DNA of 64,000 nt from Mimachlamys varia. Its lineage: Eukaryota > Mollusca > Bivalvia > Pectinida > Pectinidae. The DNA is taken from positions 32,333,405-32,397,404 of the forward strand of contig OX392530.1 in assembly GCA_947623455.1 (NCBI GenBank), given 5' to 3'. Under the pieces are notes generated by a model that was not told the origin of the DNA, searched no databases, and saw only the letters and a list, made by a program, of their open reading frames with translations. Both the position numbers and the translations under genes were made by a program. Below are positions 45,786-58,000 of the stretch, in pieces. Numbering within the stretch: position 1 is the first letter of the stretch; each line of letters opens with the position of its first letter.

Positions 45786-47370
45786 CACATCAAGGTATAT
45801 ATATGCTGACAACGTTTTTATTCTTTTCTTTCCATCGTACACAGTTATCGATTTATGATCTAGCTGCTGATATTGATTTTTTTATTTGTAGATGTCATAA
45901 ACGTTACATGCAGGAGCACATGAATGAATGTACAATGTTTAAAAGGAATTATGTTTATAAAAAGCAACACATGCTGGTAAGCATCTAGTTTTATTACAAT
46001 TTAGCTCAACGACCCTAAGTCGATGCGGGAATAAGTGACATTTTCTTATCGCTCACGGCTGAATTCTAAAGATTTAATTCACATTTTAACTGCCATTGCA
46101 TCGCACATGTTGATTCGAGGTCATGATTATTTGTAGGGACACTCGGGTCATGTAACAAACTAGGGATAGGCGTCGCTTAGACATAAAGCCTCCTCAACAT
46201 AGTTTACATCATTACGTCATTGATTTAATTCATCTCGAGATAAAACGGGCGTTCTATTGCTCTGTGTCGTGTTCTTCCATTGTTAGGCGTCATCAACTTT
46301 TATTTATTTCTACAATTACGTGTATATAAATCATAACAATAACTAGTAGACAGATTGCACAAAGTCACGTAAAAGATGGTATGATGACAAAAACATTTAA
46401 TCCCTTAATAAGTCCACATTTGACACAGGGATCCTAACATATCGTTGAAACATATCTTGAATGTGAATAGAATATTATCAAAACGGTACATTGAGACAAA
46501 ACCCATCTTCATTTTCTTAACTTTTTCTCATTTTTGTTAATCTATTTTTGTATTTATTAATTTTTGCAAAATTAAAATTAAAAACAAATGTGAAACCATG
46601 GAAGTTACGAAACTCGACAAATGTTGTTACCGGTATTAATGACTCAATAATAACTAATCACTACGGTTAATGTTTTAAATTACATTACATATTACAATAT
46701 ATCTTAATGTTACAAAGTTTATTTTTTAGATTTATTTATACACTTGCTAAGAAAGTCTTTTGGATCTCATTACATGGTCTGATTGCTGTGGATAAGTAAG
46801 CCAGCTACAGATGTACCAAGTTGATAGCGTCTTTGAGAAAAAACTCAAAACTTAAATTAAAAAGACACAGTAGCATATTTAACCGGTTTAGTTATTCTAA
46901 ATTGACGTTATCAGTAAAAAAAAGCACTGAAATTGGACATTCTCAACTAACTTAGTCAATAATATGGCATTTTTGTGGTATTATATGTGTACATCAACAT
47001 TAAAACGAGCCCATAAATTTTGTATAAAATCCAAAGCTATAAAAGAAAACATTTTCACAAGCCAAAAATGTTCGTTTATACATATAGGCTGTTAGGGCAA
47101 CATTATGCTTCTAGCAATTAGGGTGTGACTTTGAAGAACCGTAAAAAAATCATACTAAACAATCTGAATCTCCACTTTCGACTTCATGATGTCTTACAAA
47201 CAACACAAAATATTGGAACGACCGTCAGCGCAATACAATAAACATACGTACCACAGCACTGATACAGTTACCAAGGGCAAATGGAGATTTCTCCGCGATA
47301 GATCACGTCTATAGCCTCGCGCCGGGAATGATAAAAAAGTGTCGTGGGTCGAAGCACTCGTTTATATATC
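45786..47370. other. no gene seen
   Basis: About 1.6 kb. The ORF 45803-45988 is unsupported. No repeat or RNA recognised. Confidence 0.4.
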
Positions 47371-47375
47371 CCTGG

Positions 47376-47564
47376 CCCCGGTTTCATCAATGTTCCTTAA
47401 CTTAAGAAAATTCCTTAACCTAAACATCGCCATAGGAAATCATTACAGAATTTAAGGGGGAAATCCTTAGCTAAGGAACTTTCCTTAAATTATGTAATGC
47501 TTTCCTATGGAGATTTTTAAGTTAAGGAATTTCCTTAAGTTAAGGAACGTTGATGAAATCGGGG
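47376..47564. mobile_element. 189-bp palindromic (foldback) miniature element with CCTGG duplication
   Basis: The left half (CCCCGGTTTCATCAATGTTC, CTTAACTTAAG, CCATAGGAAA) is mirrored by the right half (TTTCCTATGG, CTTAAGTTAAGG, AACGTTGATGAAATCGGGG), so the whole element folds back on itself with scattered mismatches. CCTGG stands directly outside both ends (47371-47375 and 47565-47569), consistent with a 5-bp target-site duplication. It has no coding capacity. Confidence 0.75.
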
Positions 47565-47569
47565 CCTGG

Positions 47570-48660
47570 TGTCAAGTGGCAAGGGTGCAGAGGTAATTGG
47601 TTTGTCTATGAAGGTCAGGTAAGTCGCCCCTTGTAGAGTGACAAGTGCAAGTTAACCCTCCAGTCTATGGGTTACATTTAACAGAATATATCTCACCCAT
47701 CAAATCGACGATTCTCGGATTAGAGGTGGGTTTTACCGGATTATAATTATATACCTCAAACGTGAAGAGGTGTTATGACCTTACTGATGCTGAAATGTAC
47801 AAAAATCTAATTTGTCCTTCAGTAGCATTTAACGCGGATCTAAATAGCTAGCCATGTTATAAAATAAAATATGAGGACGATCTTTCATGTAAAATGTTTA
47901 CCGCTAAATGTATTGTCTAATGATCTTAAAAGTTTATCAGTCTACATGTCCTGTATATGTATTTTTCACTCAATGTTTTCTCCTATCAGAATCTGTTAGA
48001 AATACATTGCTCAAGAATCAAATATGAGTTGACAGCTTTCGCATGGCCTGATCCATTTTGATTTCAGACCAGTGTTCTCCTTGAAAAACTTCGAAAATAA
48101 AGTTCCATGATCTGCATATCGGTGTGAGTTAAGCTAATTATTTCATAACCTTGCATTCTAAAAATCGTTCTGAATATGATCTCCAGATGAAATATAGCAA
48201 CCATCTGAATGATTTGGGAAAAAAATTATCGCGTTTAATTAAATGCATGCTATCGTTCTTGTATACTAGGTAGGTATTAGAAGATGAAGGAATGCAATTT
48301 TATTTAAAGTGCTATAGACATATTTGTGTCACTAAAACATCACCATACAAACAACGATTAAACAAATCATTTGATTGAAGCTTAAGGATATGGAACTAAA
48401 ATAGGCCTGTCACAGTGGCATTGGCGGGATCAACATACGTAATGGTTTTGTGTTTGCGTCATTAAAATCGATGGTTATTGAAGTTTGTCCAATGAAAGGA
48501 AATGGACAAGAGGTATTTCTGGCGTAAGAAGCGGTGTGATAGCACGTTCGCGGGTACGGTCAAACAAAACGGCTATAACACCGTTCGTAACAAGAGGCAT
48601 TTCTCTTGACCTGAACCTAAGCTATTGTATAAGCGTTGATTGTAAAACCATTTGTGACCA
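47570..48660. other. no gene seen
   Basis: Non-coding. The ORF 48485-48685 runs into the 23-bp array and is unsupported. Confidence 0.4.
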
Positions 48661-48666
48661 ATTGGA

Positions 48667-50019
48667 GTATAACAAGGTTACGTAAAACGATAGAACAAGC
48701 ATACGCAAAACGATATAACAAGGCTACGTAAAACGATATAACAAGGTTACGTAAAACGATATAACAAGGTTACGTAAAACGATATAACAAGCATACGCAA
48801 AACGATATAACAAGGCTACGTAAAACGATATTACAAGGTTACGTAAAACGATATAACAAGGCGACGTAAAACGATATAACAAGGTTACGTAAAACGATAA
48901 AACGAGGTTACGTAAAACTATATAACAAGGTTACGTAAAACGATATAACAAGGTTACGTAAAACGATATAACAAGGTTTCGTAAAACGATATAACAAGGT
49001 TACGTAAAACGATATAACAAGGTTACGTAAAACGATATAACAAGGTTACGTAAAACTATATAACGAGGTTACGTAAAACGATAAAACGAGGTTACGTAAA
49101 ACGATATAACAAGGTTACGTAAAACGATATAACAAGGTTACGTAAAACGATAAAACGAGGTTACGTGAAACGATATAACAAAGTTACGTATAACGATATA
49201 ACAAGGTTACGTAAAACGATATAACAAGGTTACGAGAAACGATATAACAATGTTACGTAAAACGATATAACACGATACATGTAACGTAAAACGATATAGC
49301 AAGGTTACGTAAAACGATATAGCAAGGTTACGTAAAACGATATAGCAAGGTTACGTAAAACGATATAATAAGGTTACGTAAAACGATATAAGACGATACA
49401 TGTAACGTAAAACGATATAGCAAGATATAGCAAGGTTACGTAAAACGATATAATAAGGTTACGTAAAACGATATAATAAGGTTAAGTAAAACGATATAAC
49501 AAAGTTACGCATAACAATATAACACGATACATGTAACGTAAAACGATATAGCAAGGTTACGTAAAACGATATAACAAAGTTACGTAAAACGATATAACAA
49601 GGTTACGTAAAACGATATAACAAGGTTACGTAAAACGATATAACAAGGTTACGTAAAACGATATAAAAAGGTTACGTAAAACAATATATATAACAAGGTT
49701 ACGTGAAACGATATAACAAAGTTACGTAAAACGATATAACAAGATACATGTAACGTAAAACGATATAACAAGGTTACGTAAAACGATATAACAAGGTTAC
49801 GTAAAACGATGTAACAAGGTTAAGTAAAACGATATAACACGATACATGTAACGTAACACGATATAACACGATACATGTAACGTAACACGATATAACAAGG
49901 TTACGTAAAACGATATAACAAGGTTACGTAAAACGATATAACAAGGTTACGTAAAACGATATAACAAGGTTACGTAAAACGATATAACAAGTTTACAATG
50001 TACGTAAAACGATATAACT
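48667..50019. repeat. 23-bp tandem array carrying TTACGTAA, ~55-60 copies
   Basis: The consensus is GGTTACGTAAAACGATATAAC followed by AA. Most units keep the perfect palindrome TTACGTAA. A variant with an extra ACGATACATGTAACG segment recurs around 49269, 49395, 49525, 49745 and 49845, showing that blocks larger than one unit were duplicated. There is no long ORF. Confidence 0.95.
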
Positions 50020-50039
50020 CATATGTTATATCACAATAG

Positions 50040-50175
50040 TTAGTGGGCTGCGTTGGCCAAGAGGTTAGGAAAAGGCAGTCTGTTGCATATACCAATAGTC
50101 AACCAACTCTTGGTCGCGGGATCGAGGCATTTGTTGGCTTGATGCCAGGTTCTTTTTGGGAAATCTGACAATTTA
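50040..50175 (+). repeat. tRNA-derived SINE fragment, probable
   Basis: GGGCTGCGTTGGCCAAGAGG, then TTAGG, resembles a class-II tRNA A box. TCTTGGTCGCGGGATCGAGGC is B-box-like about 65 bp later. The structure is degenerate, so it is probably a SINE head rather than a tRNA gene. Confidence 0.45.
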
Positions 50176-50504
50176 TAAACAAGCAATTTTCACCTGTGTT
50201 GTGTGCTGATAGCGGGAGGCCTTACACCTTTAAACATGCGTACATGTGTGACATCAAAGGGATGCAGGTGAGCAAGTTTTTTTATTTAATTATTTAACCA
50301 TTTAACCTGGTCTCATTGTCGAGATTGATAACTGGGATATAGGTAATGATCAGTGTAAAGTAGCTAAACAAAACCTACACTGTAGAATGTGTAAGCATTG
50401 TCAAGGAGTGTTGCAATATATGCAAATCAGAATTCATGTACTTGTAAATACAACTGATTTTTTTTTAGAATATCTATATTTAAATATTATATGTATGTAT
50501 GATG

Positions 50505-50865
50505 ACGTAAAACACAACTTTTATATTTAGTAATAGATACAGTATGCCGAACAAATGAATTAAACTGCATCATATAGCTATTTCGTTCTCCTAGGACTCT
50601 TCAGTGATGCTAGGGGTCGAAAGGTTGGAATCCAAAATCTGTCAATTAATGTAGAATCGGAACGGCCGATTAAAACCCTTTTAATTTATGAATTTAGGAT
50701 TAAAATTATTATTTCTGTATAATTTCAAATCGTGTACAACGAAAATGTAACGTGCCACTACTCAAATGAGATAATTGAGGCTATGGAGGCTCTAGCAAAC
50801 TTCAGGGACTAAAAAATCCACCAGTCTGCTATCCCTATCAGGCAAGATGACATAACATACATATT
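50505..50865 (+). repeat. dispersed repeat R1, near-complete forward copy
   Basis: Runs from GATGACGTAAAACACAACTT through TTTAGTAATAGATACAGTATG, CTCTTCAGTGATGCTAGGGG, TTTAATTTATGAATTTAGG, ACTCAAATGAGATAATTGAGG to CAAGATGACATAACATACATA. Confidence 0.75.
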
Positions 50866-51440
50866 TATTAACTGCATCACCATAATAAGAATGCAAGATA
50901 CAAATACAAAAATTCTGGGCCGTGTTTTGTACATCTTTGACCTGATTGGGTGGTTTTAATAACTAGATACTCGTATTGGTGATGTGTGTACATATTGATT
51001 ATTCAGCTGATTGAAATGGACATCGTTTCCTTGTGCAAAAGTAAAATAATTAGTTTAAATATTGTCACATTATATTGAGTATACGGTGGTTACACATCCA
51101 CTATACCATGTACTATCTTCGTTGTTAGTAGGCAGTATATCACCGTAGGCGTAGCCAATGGGTTATATCCCTTATTGTGCTTGAATGATAATGATCATAT
51201 CTACACAAAAAGTAGTGCAAGTTTTATATAGAGGTTACAAAACGAGTGATGTTCGATATGGAATTTATTTCACTCGAGTTAATTATTTTTTAAAAGTTAT
51301 AAAAGACACGCGTTTTAGCAAAATAGAAAATAATATACACAGATTAACAATAACATCACATATTCTGCATTCTCATCCACATGCAGGCCCTTTTACATGT
51401 GTATTATATAATTAACTAAGTATAGAGACATTTCTATTTA
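50866..51440. other. no gene seen
   Basis: Non-coding. The ORF 51185-51415 (76 codons) has no supporting feature. Confidence 0.4.
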
Positions 51441-51444
51441 TTAA

Positions 51445-51825
51445 AGGCCCAATATACGTAACATTATGAATTTTTTTCTGGATTCTGTAAAATTATGAAA
51501 AAAATCCAGTTGATAACCATGCAAAAATAAGATTAAATCGAAGTTAAACCGAGCGGTAACTAACACGAAAGTGTTGACAAAAAAATCCAAAGAATTGAAG
51601 ATAGTTCAGGTCGGGCCCACTTCAACAACAAAGCCTTAGGTAGAAGACAGTTCGAAATGGACGCGTGTTTTCAAATACCGTGTTTCAACTGCTGCTGTAC
51701 CGGTAACCGCGCAAGATTTCATTTTAAATATTGCTGATAGCAGTTAATCTTAACTAAATCTATAAATATAATAAGCTACTAGGCTTGATTTTCACTTCAA
51801 GTTTTGCCTAAAGTATATTGGGCCT
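51445..51825 (+). mobile_element. TTAA-flanked miniature inverted-repeat element, copy 2 (381 bp)
   Basis: Ends AGGCCCAATATACGTAAC and (inverted, slightly eroded) AGTATATTGGGCCT are flanked by TTAA at 51441-51444 and 51826-51829. It aligns along its whole length with 25753-26138, including CCAGTTGATAACCATGCAAA, GAGCGGTAACTAACA and CAGTTAATCTTAACTAAATC. Confidence 0.8.
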
Positions 51826-51931
51826 TTAAAATAAATTTATTAAAATTTATTAAAATCATTCCTTTTCTAGTCACTCAATTCAATGCATTGCTTTTGGTAA
51901 TGTACCATTTCTTTGTTTCAGTTTCATAAAT

Positions 51932-52171
51932 GTTGGTTTGTTTGGTTTGGTTTGCTATATTTAGTTTTACGTCCTGTAACGTCCATGGTCATCGGACGTG
52001 CCAGTTATTAAAGGTGGAGGAAAGACGGAGTACCCGGAGAAAACCGGCGACCTACGGTCAGTTCCTGCAGCTGCCCCACGTGGGTTTCGAACTCGCAAAT
52101 AAGAGGTGAAGGGCTGGTGGTAGAATGTCGGGCATCTTATATTTGTGTAACCACTCGACCACCGCGGCCCC
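51932..52171 (-). repeat. tRNA-derived SINE, reverse copy
   Basis: Reverse complement of the family at 11625. The plus strand ends in ACCACTCGACCACCGCGGCCCC (the tRNA-like head) and carries AGTACCCGGAGAAAACCGGCG (the conserved body). It starts with a GTTTGGTTTGGTTTG tail. The B box reads GGGTTTCGAACTCGC on the plus strand. Confidence 0.85.
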
Positions 52172-52685
52172 TTCGTTGGTCTGACATACAGTGTAGCAAC
52201 CCCAGATCATAAAACGTGTTTTTGACATTTGTTCTATTTTTGTGTGACACAGAATACAAAAAAAAAAAAAAATTCGGATTTCTCTTTCAAGACTCTTGCA
52301 CATTGTACTAATTTCAGTTGTCTCCAAGATTTATTTATTTGAGAATTATTTTTTCAGATACATTTGTATATCCTTTATGAAGAGGTCACGTCGACAAAGG
52401 CAAAACAGCGTCGTCACCAAATCACGTGATACCAATTTCATCCAAATAGGGCAAGGGCGTTTCAGTGTATGAATTTATATGATAAAAGCGCATCACTAAA
52501 CCTTTCCGCACTATATCCCAATATAAATGACCTAAGTCTAATGTGACTTGTTAGAAAACGATATACAATCATGCGATTCCCACAAATAACTAGAGCATAA
52601 CCAAAGGGCATTACATATCCATTTGAATTTTGTGCAGACAACGCGTTAAAATCTGTCCTCGTAGTGCTTGTGAACTTATATCAAT
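52172..52685. other. no gene seen
   Basis: Non-coding. The minus-strand ORF 52058-52327 is partly SINE sequence. An A-rich tract lies at 52258-52272. Confidence 0.4.
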
Positions 52686-52686
52686 G

Positions 52687-53180
52687 TCAGGCCACATCTT
52701 ACTGTTTTGTCAGGCCTCATCTTACATCCGTGTTGTCAGGCCTCATCTTAAAGCTGTGTTGTCAGTCCTCATCTTAAATCTGTGTTATCAGGCCTCATCT
52801 TAAATCTGTGTTGTCAGGCCTCATCTTAAATCTGTGTTGTCTGGCCTCATCTTAAATCTGTGTTGTCAGGCCTCATCTTAAATCTGTGTTGTCAGGCCTC
52901 ATCTTAAATCTGTGTTATCAGGCCTCATTTAAATCTGTGTTGTCAGGCCTCATCTTAAATCTGTGTTGTCAGGCCTCATCTTAAATCTGTGTTGCCAGGC
53001 CTCATCTTAAATCTGTGTTGTCAGGCCTCATCTTAAATCTGTGTTGGCAGGCCTCATCTTAAATCTGTGTTGTCAGGCCTCATCTTAAATCTGTGTTGTC
53101 AGGCCTCATCTTAAAGCTTTGTTGTCAGGCCTCATCTTAAATCTGTGTTGTCAGGCCTCATCTTAAAGCTTTGTTGTCAT
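52687..53180. repeat. 26-bp tandem repeat, ~19 copies
   Basis: The unit is GTCAGGCCTCATCTTAAATC followed by TGTGTT. The first and last units are more divergent (ACATCTTACTGTTTT, AAAGCTTTGTT), as is usual at array edges. Confidence 0.95.
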
Positions 53181-53189
53181 ATGCTGCAA

Positions 53190-54585
53190 TCTGTGTAAGA
53201 AAGAAGGCGATTAATTAAATAATGAACAACACTACAGTATATATTATATTCAATTACATGTATAATATGTATCTTATTTCATCTCATCATTCATTTATTA
53301 GCCAATGATTGATTATCAGCCAAGTACACAAGTCCACATGTCACTGCTGTTAACGCCAAATGTCACATTTCGAATCCAATTTAACTGGCACTGTGATGTT
53401 ATATAAAGATTGAACGGCAGTTATGTTTAAATTGCATTCTAGTATCCAAGAAGCCCTCCAGACATCAAGATAAATTTGTAATATTGCGCTCAGATGCGAA
53501 TGAACGCATTTTATGGTACAAATGTAATGATGTTGCATATGAACTTGTAGTGGAAGATTAAATATAAGTATAGCAGATCCAGTTTGAAAACAATACTATA
53601 CAGTTTTATCAACATGGTACCAGATATTCATACTACTAGCCGATTCATGAAGACATTGCTTACAAATGTTCGTTTACTAGGAAAATACATTCTCTAAAGT
53701 ATTAGCTCTTCTTATTTGCTATTACATGTACATTTGCTTGACCAGCTGAACAGTTACAAAATACAATCAGCCAACATTACAAATAAGGATACGACCACAG
53801 TAGGTAGTAAGAGAAGAAGACGTGCACAGATAAGATTCCGATTGCTAGTCATTCACGTATGTTAACCTTGAAAATAAAATATGACCTACCGTCTTACATT
53901 ACATGAGAGTATCATAAGAGAGGGGCGCTAGTATTTACCCTATTTGTAATCCATCTTCATCAAAATTAAACCATAAACATCTCCACATAATGTTCTTCAT
54001 TTGGAAAATGAAAAAAAAAAAGTTTTCTTCATTTGGATTTAGCTCTTCAACAGTCAAAGATGTGCTTATTGTTTTGACACTTGGTTAATCGTCTGGGGGT
54101 ATAATTTCGACGAATAGTGTTGGTGTTGATTAATCTGGACATGAAACAAATGTTTATGTCTTTTAACTCAAAAATGATTTATATGACTTTGATAGGCACG
54201 ACAGAAGTTCTGTGCGTTTTCCCTTGTCAGTTATCGCAGTCACAATGTGTTTCATAATTTATTGTTTTGCTATTTGTAGCTGCATGTACCTCCTATATAA
54301 ATCGCTCCAAATATTACATTGTTGTTGATCAAATTTCTATTAGTGAACTATCGAAAACTATTCATTCTTTAAGAGCGTTATTTTTTCAAAATTGAAGAAT
54401 ATGATATTTTTCACTAGTGAAAATTATCACTCTAGTGAAAAAATTCTTTTTTCTTCTGATTTGATTAAACAAAACAAAAGACAAAGGGACATATTACAAA
54501 ATGTTGTCACCTTGGTGTATCGGTTTTCGTTTCTCGGGTTGGTTTTCGTTATAAAAATGTACGAAACAGAATATTAAAAATATCT
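53190..54585. other. no gene seen
   Basis: AT-rich and non-coding. ORFs at 53350-53538 and 54392-54577 are unsupported. CACTAGTGAAAATTATCACT near 54411 and TCTAGTGAAAAAATTC near 54431 form a short local repeat. Confidence 0.4.
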
Positions 54586-54588
54586 TCA

Positions 54589-54720
54589 GTTATACCAAAT
54601 ATGTATCACTAAAGTGGCTAATAATTTAATATTTTTACTCGTGCTTCGCAATCGTAACAGAAAAAAAAATCAAAATATTAGCTCCACGAGTGAAATGTAC
54701 TTGGTATTACTGAAGTCACT
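54589..54720. repeat. imperfect foldback element R4, copy 2
   Basis: AATATCTTCAGTTATACCAAA at the left and TTGGTATTACTGAAGTCACT at the right are imperfect reverse complements. The inner words CTCGTG and CACGAG, and TAATATTTTTA against CAAAATATTAG, also pair. It shares the layout of 3244-3380. Confidence 0.55.
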
Positions 54721-55088
54721 ATTAAATACATGTATCCTTTATAACTTTTGACTGAAAGGACACTTATTGATCTACATTTGAAACAGATGATGCGTTCCTT
54801 AACAATAGCTCAATATCAAGCCAAAGTTAATTGCCTTGATACTAAAATGCATCATAGAACATAACAATAAAATGTCACCAAATTAAATTAAAAATGATAT
54901 TACCAGCAATTAAAAGTGATTATGAAACATGTATTTCATATATTCCATTCACATTATCATTATATTTTCAGGGTTTCAAGAGAGATTAAAAATGATGAAC
55001 TAACTAATATAGATCTATTGTTAAACAATTAGTCATTTAAGCTTCCATTGGCATTTGGCTTGACATAGAACGTATACAAAATATATTG
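54721..55088. other. no gene seen
   Basis: AT-rich spacer before the satellite. Confidence 0.4.
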
Positions 55089-58000
55089 TGGTGATTGCGG
55101 TGTGTTGATACATGATTTGAGTGTTGATAAATGATTTTTGTGATGATACATGATTGGTGTAATGATACATGATATAGTGTGATGATACATGATGTAGTGT
55201 GATGATACATGGTATAGTGTGATGATACATGATATAGTGTGATGATACATGATGTAGTGTGATGATACATGATAAAGTGTAATGATACATGATATAGTGT
55301 GATGAGACATGATATAGTGTGATGATACATGATATAGTGTGATGATACGTGATGTAGTGTGATGATACATGATATAGTGTGATGATACATGATAAAGTGT
55401 GATGCTACATGATGTAGTGTGATGATACATGATATAGTGTGATGATACATGATAAAGTGTAATGATACATGGTATAGTGTGATGAGACATGATATAGTGT
55501 GATGATACATGATATAGTGTGATGATACATGGTATAGTCTGATGATACATGGTATAGTGTGATGATACATGATATAGTGTGATGATACATGATTGGTGTA
55601 ATGATACATGATGTAGTGTGATGATACATGGTATAGTGTGATGATACATGATATAGTGTGATGATGCATGATATAGTGTGATGATACATGATGTAGTGTG
55701 ATGATACATGGTGTAGTGTGATGATACATGATATAATGTGATGATACATGATATAGTGTGATGATACATGATGTAGTGTGATGATACATGATGTAGTGTG
55801 ATGATACATGATATAGTGTGATGATACATGATATAGTGTGATGATACATGATATAGTGTGATGATACATGATGTAGTGTACATGTGATGATACATGATAT
55901 AGTGTGATGATACATGATATAGTGTGATGATACATGATGTAGTATGATGATACATGATATAGTGTGATGATACATGGTATAGTCTGATGATACATGGTAT
56001 AGTGTGATGATACATGATGTAGTGTGATGATACATGATTGGTGTAATGATACATGATGTAGTGTGATGATACATGGTATAGTGTGATGATACATGATATA
56101 GTGTGATGATACATGATATAGTGTGATGATACATGATGTAGTGTGATGATACATGATATAATGTGATGAAACATGATATAGTGTGATGATACATGATGTA
56201 GTGTGATGATACATGATGTAGTGTGATGATACATGATATAGTGTGATGATACATGATATAGCGTGATGATACATGATATAGTGTGATGATACGTGATGTA
56301 GTGTGATGATACAAATTGTAGTGTGATGATACATGATATAGTGTGATGATACATGGTGTAGTGTGATGATACATGGTGTAGTGTGATTATACATGATATA
56401 GTGTGATGATACATGATATAGTGTGATGATACATGATGTAGTGTGATGATACATGATGTAGTGTGATGATACATGATATAGTGTGATGATACATGATATA
56501 GTGTGATGATACATGATGTAGTGTGATGATATATGATATAGTGTAATGATACCTGATGTAGTGTAATGATACATGATATAGTGTGATGATACATGATATA
56601 GTGTGATGATACATGATATAGTGTAATGATACATCATGTAGTATGATGATACATGATATAGTGTGATTATACATGATGTAGTGTGATGATACATGATGTA
56701 GTATGATGATACATGATGTAGTGTGATGATATATGATATAGTGTGATGATACATGATATAGTGTGATGATACATGATATAGTGTGATGGTACATGATATA
56801 GTGTGATGATACATGGTGTAGTGTGATGATACATGATTTAATGTGATGATACATGATATAGTGTGATGATACATGGTATAGTGTGATGATACATGGTGTA
56901 GTGTGATGATACATGATATAGTGTGATGATACATGATATAGCGTGATGATACATGATGTAGTGTGATGATACATGATGTAGTGTGTTGATACATGATATA
57001 GTGTGATGATACATGATATAGCGTGATGATACATGATATAGTGTGATGATACGTGATGTAGTGTGATGATACGTGATGTAGTGTGATGATACAAATTGTA
57101 GTGTGATGATACATGATATAGTGTGATGATACATGGTGTAGTGTGATGATACATGGTGTAGTGTGATTATACATGATATAGTGTGATGATACATGATATA
57201 GTGTGATGATACATGATTTAGTGTGATGATACATGATGTAGTGTGATGATACATGATATAGTGTGATGATACATGATATAGTGTGATGATACATGATGTA
57301 GTGTGATGATACATGATATAGTGTGATGATACATGATATAGCGTGATGATACATGATATAGTGTGATGATACATGATATAGTGTGATGATACATGATATA
57401 GTGTGATGATACATGGTATAGTGTGATGATACATGATATAGTGTGATGATACATGATATAATGTGATGATACATGATATAGTGTGATGATACATGATATA
57501 GTGTGATGATACATGATTGGTGTAATGATACATGATGTAGTGTGATGATACATGGTATAGTGTGATGATACATGATATAGTGTGATGATACATGATATAG
57601 TGTGATGATGCATGATGTAGTGTGATGATACATGGTGTAGTGTGATGATACATGATATAATGTGATGATACATGATATAGTGTGATGATACATGGTATAG
57701 TGTGATGATACATGATATAGTTTGATGATACATGATATAGCGTGATGATACATGATGTAGTGTGATGATACATGATGTAGTGTGTTGATACATGATATAG
57801 TGTGATGATACATGATATAGCGTGATGATACATGATATAGTGTGATGATACGTGATGTAGTGTGATGATGCGTGATGTAGTGTGATGATACAAATTGTAG
57901 TGTGATGATACATGATATAGTGTGATGATACATGGTGTAGTGTGATGCTACATGGTGTAGTGTGATTATACATGATATAGTGTGATGATACATGATATAG

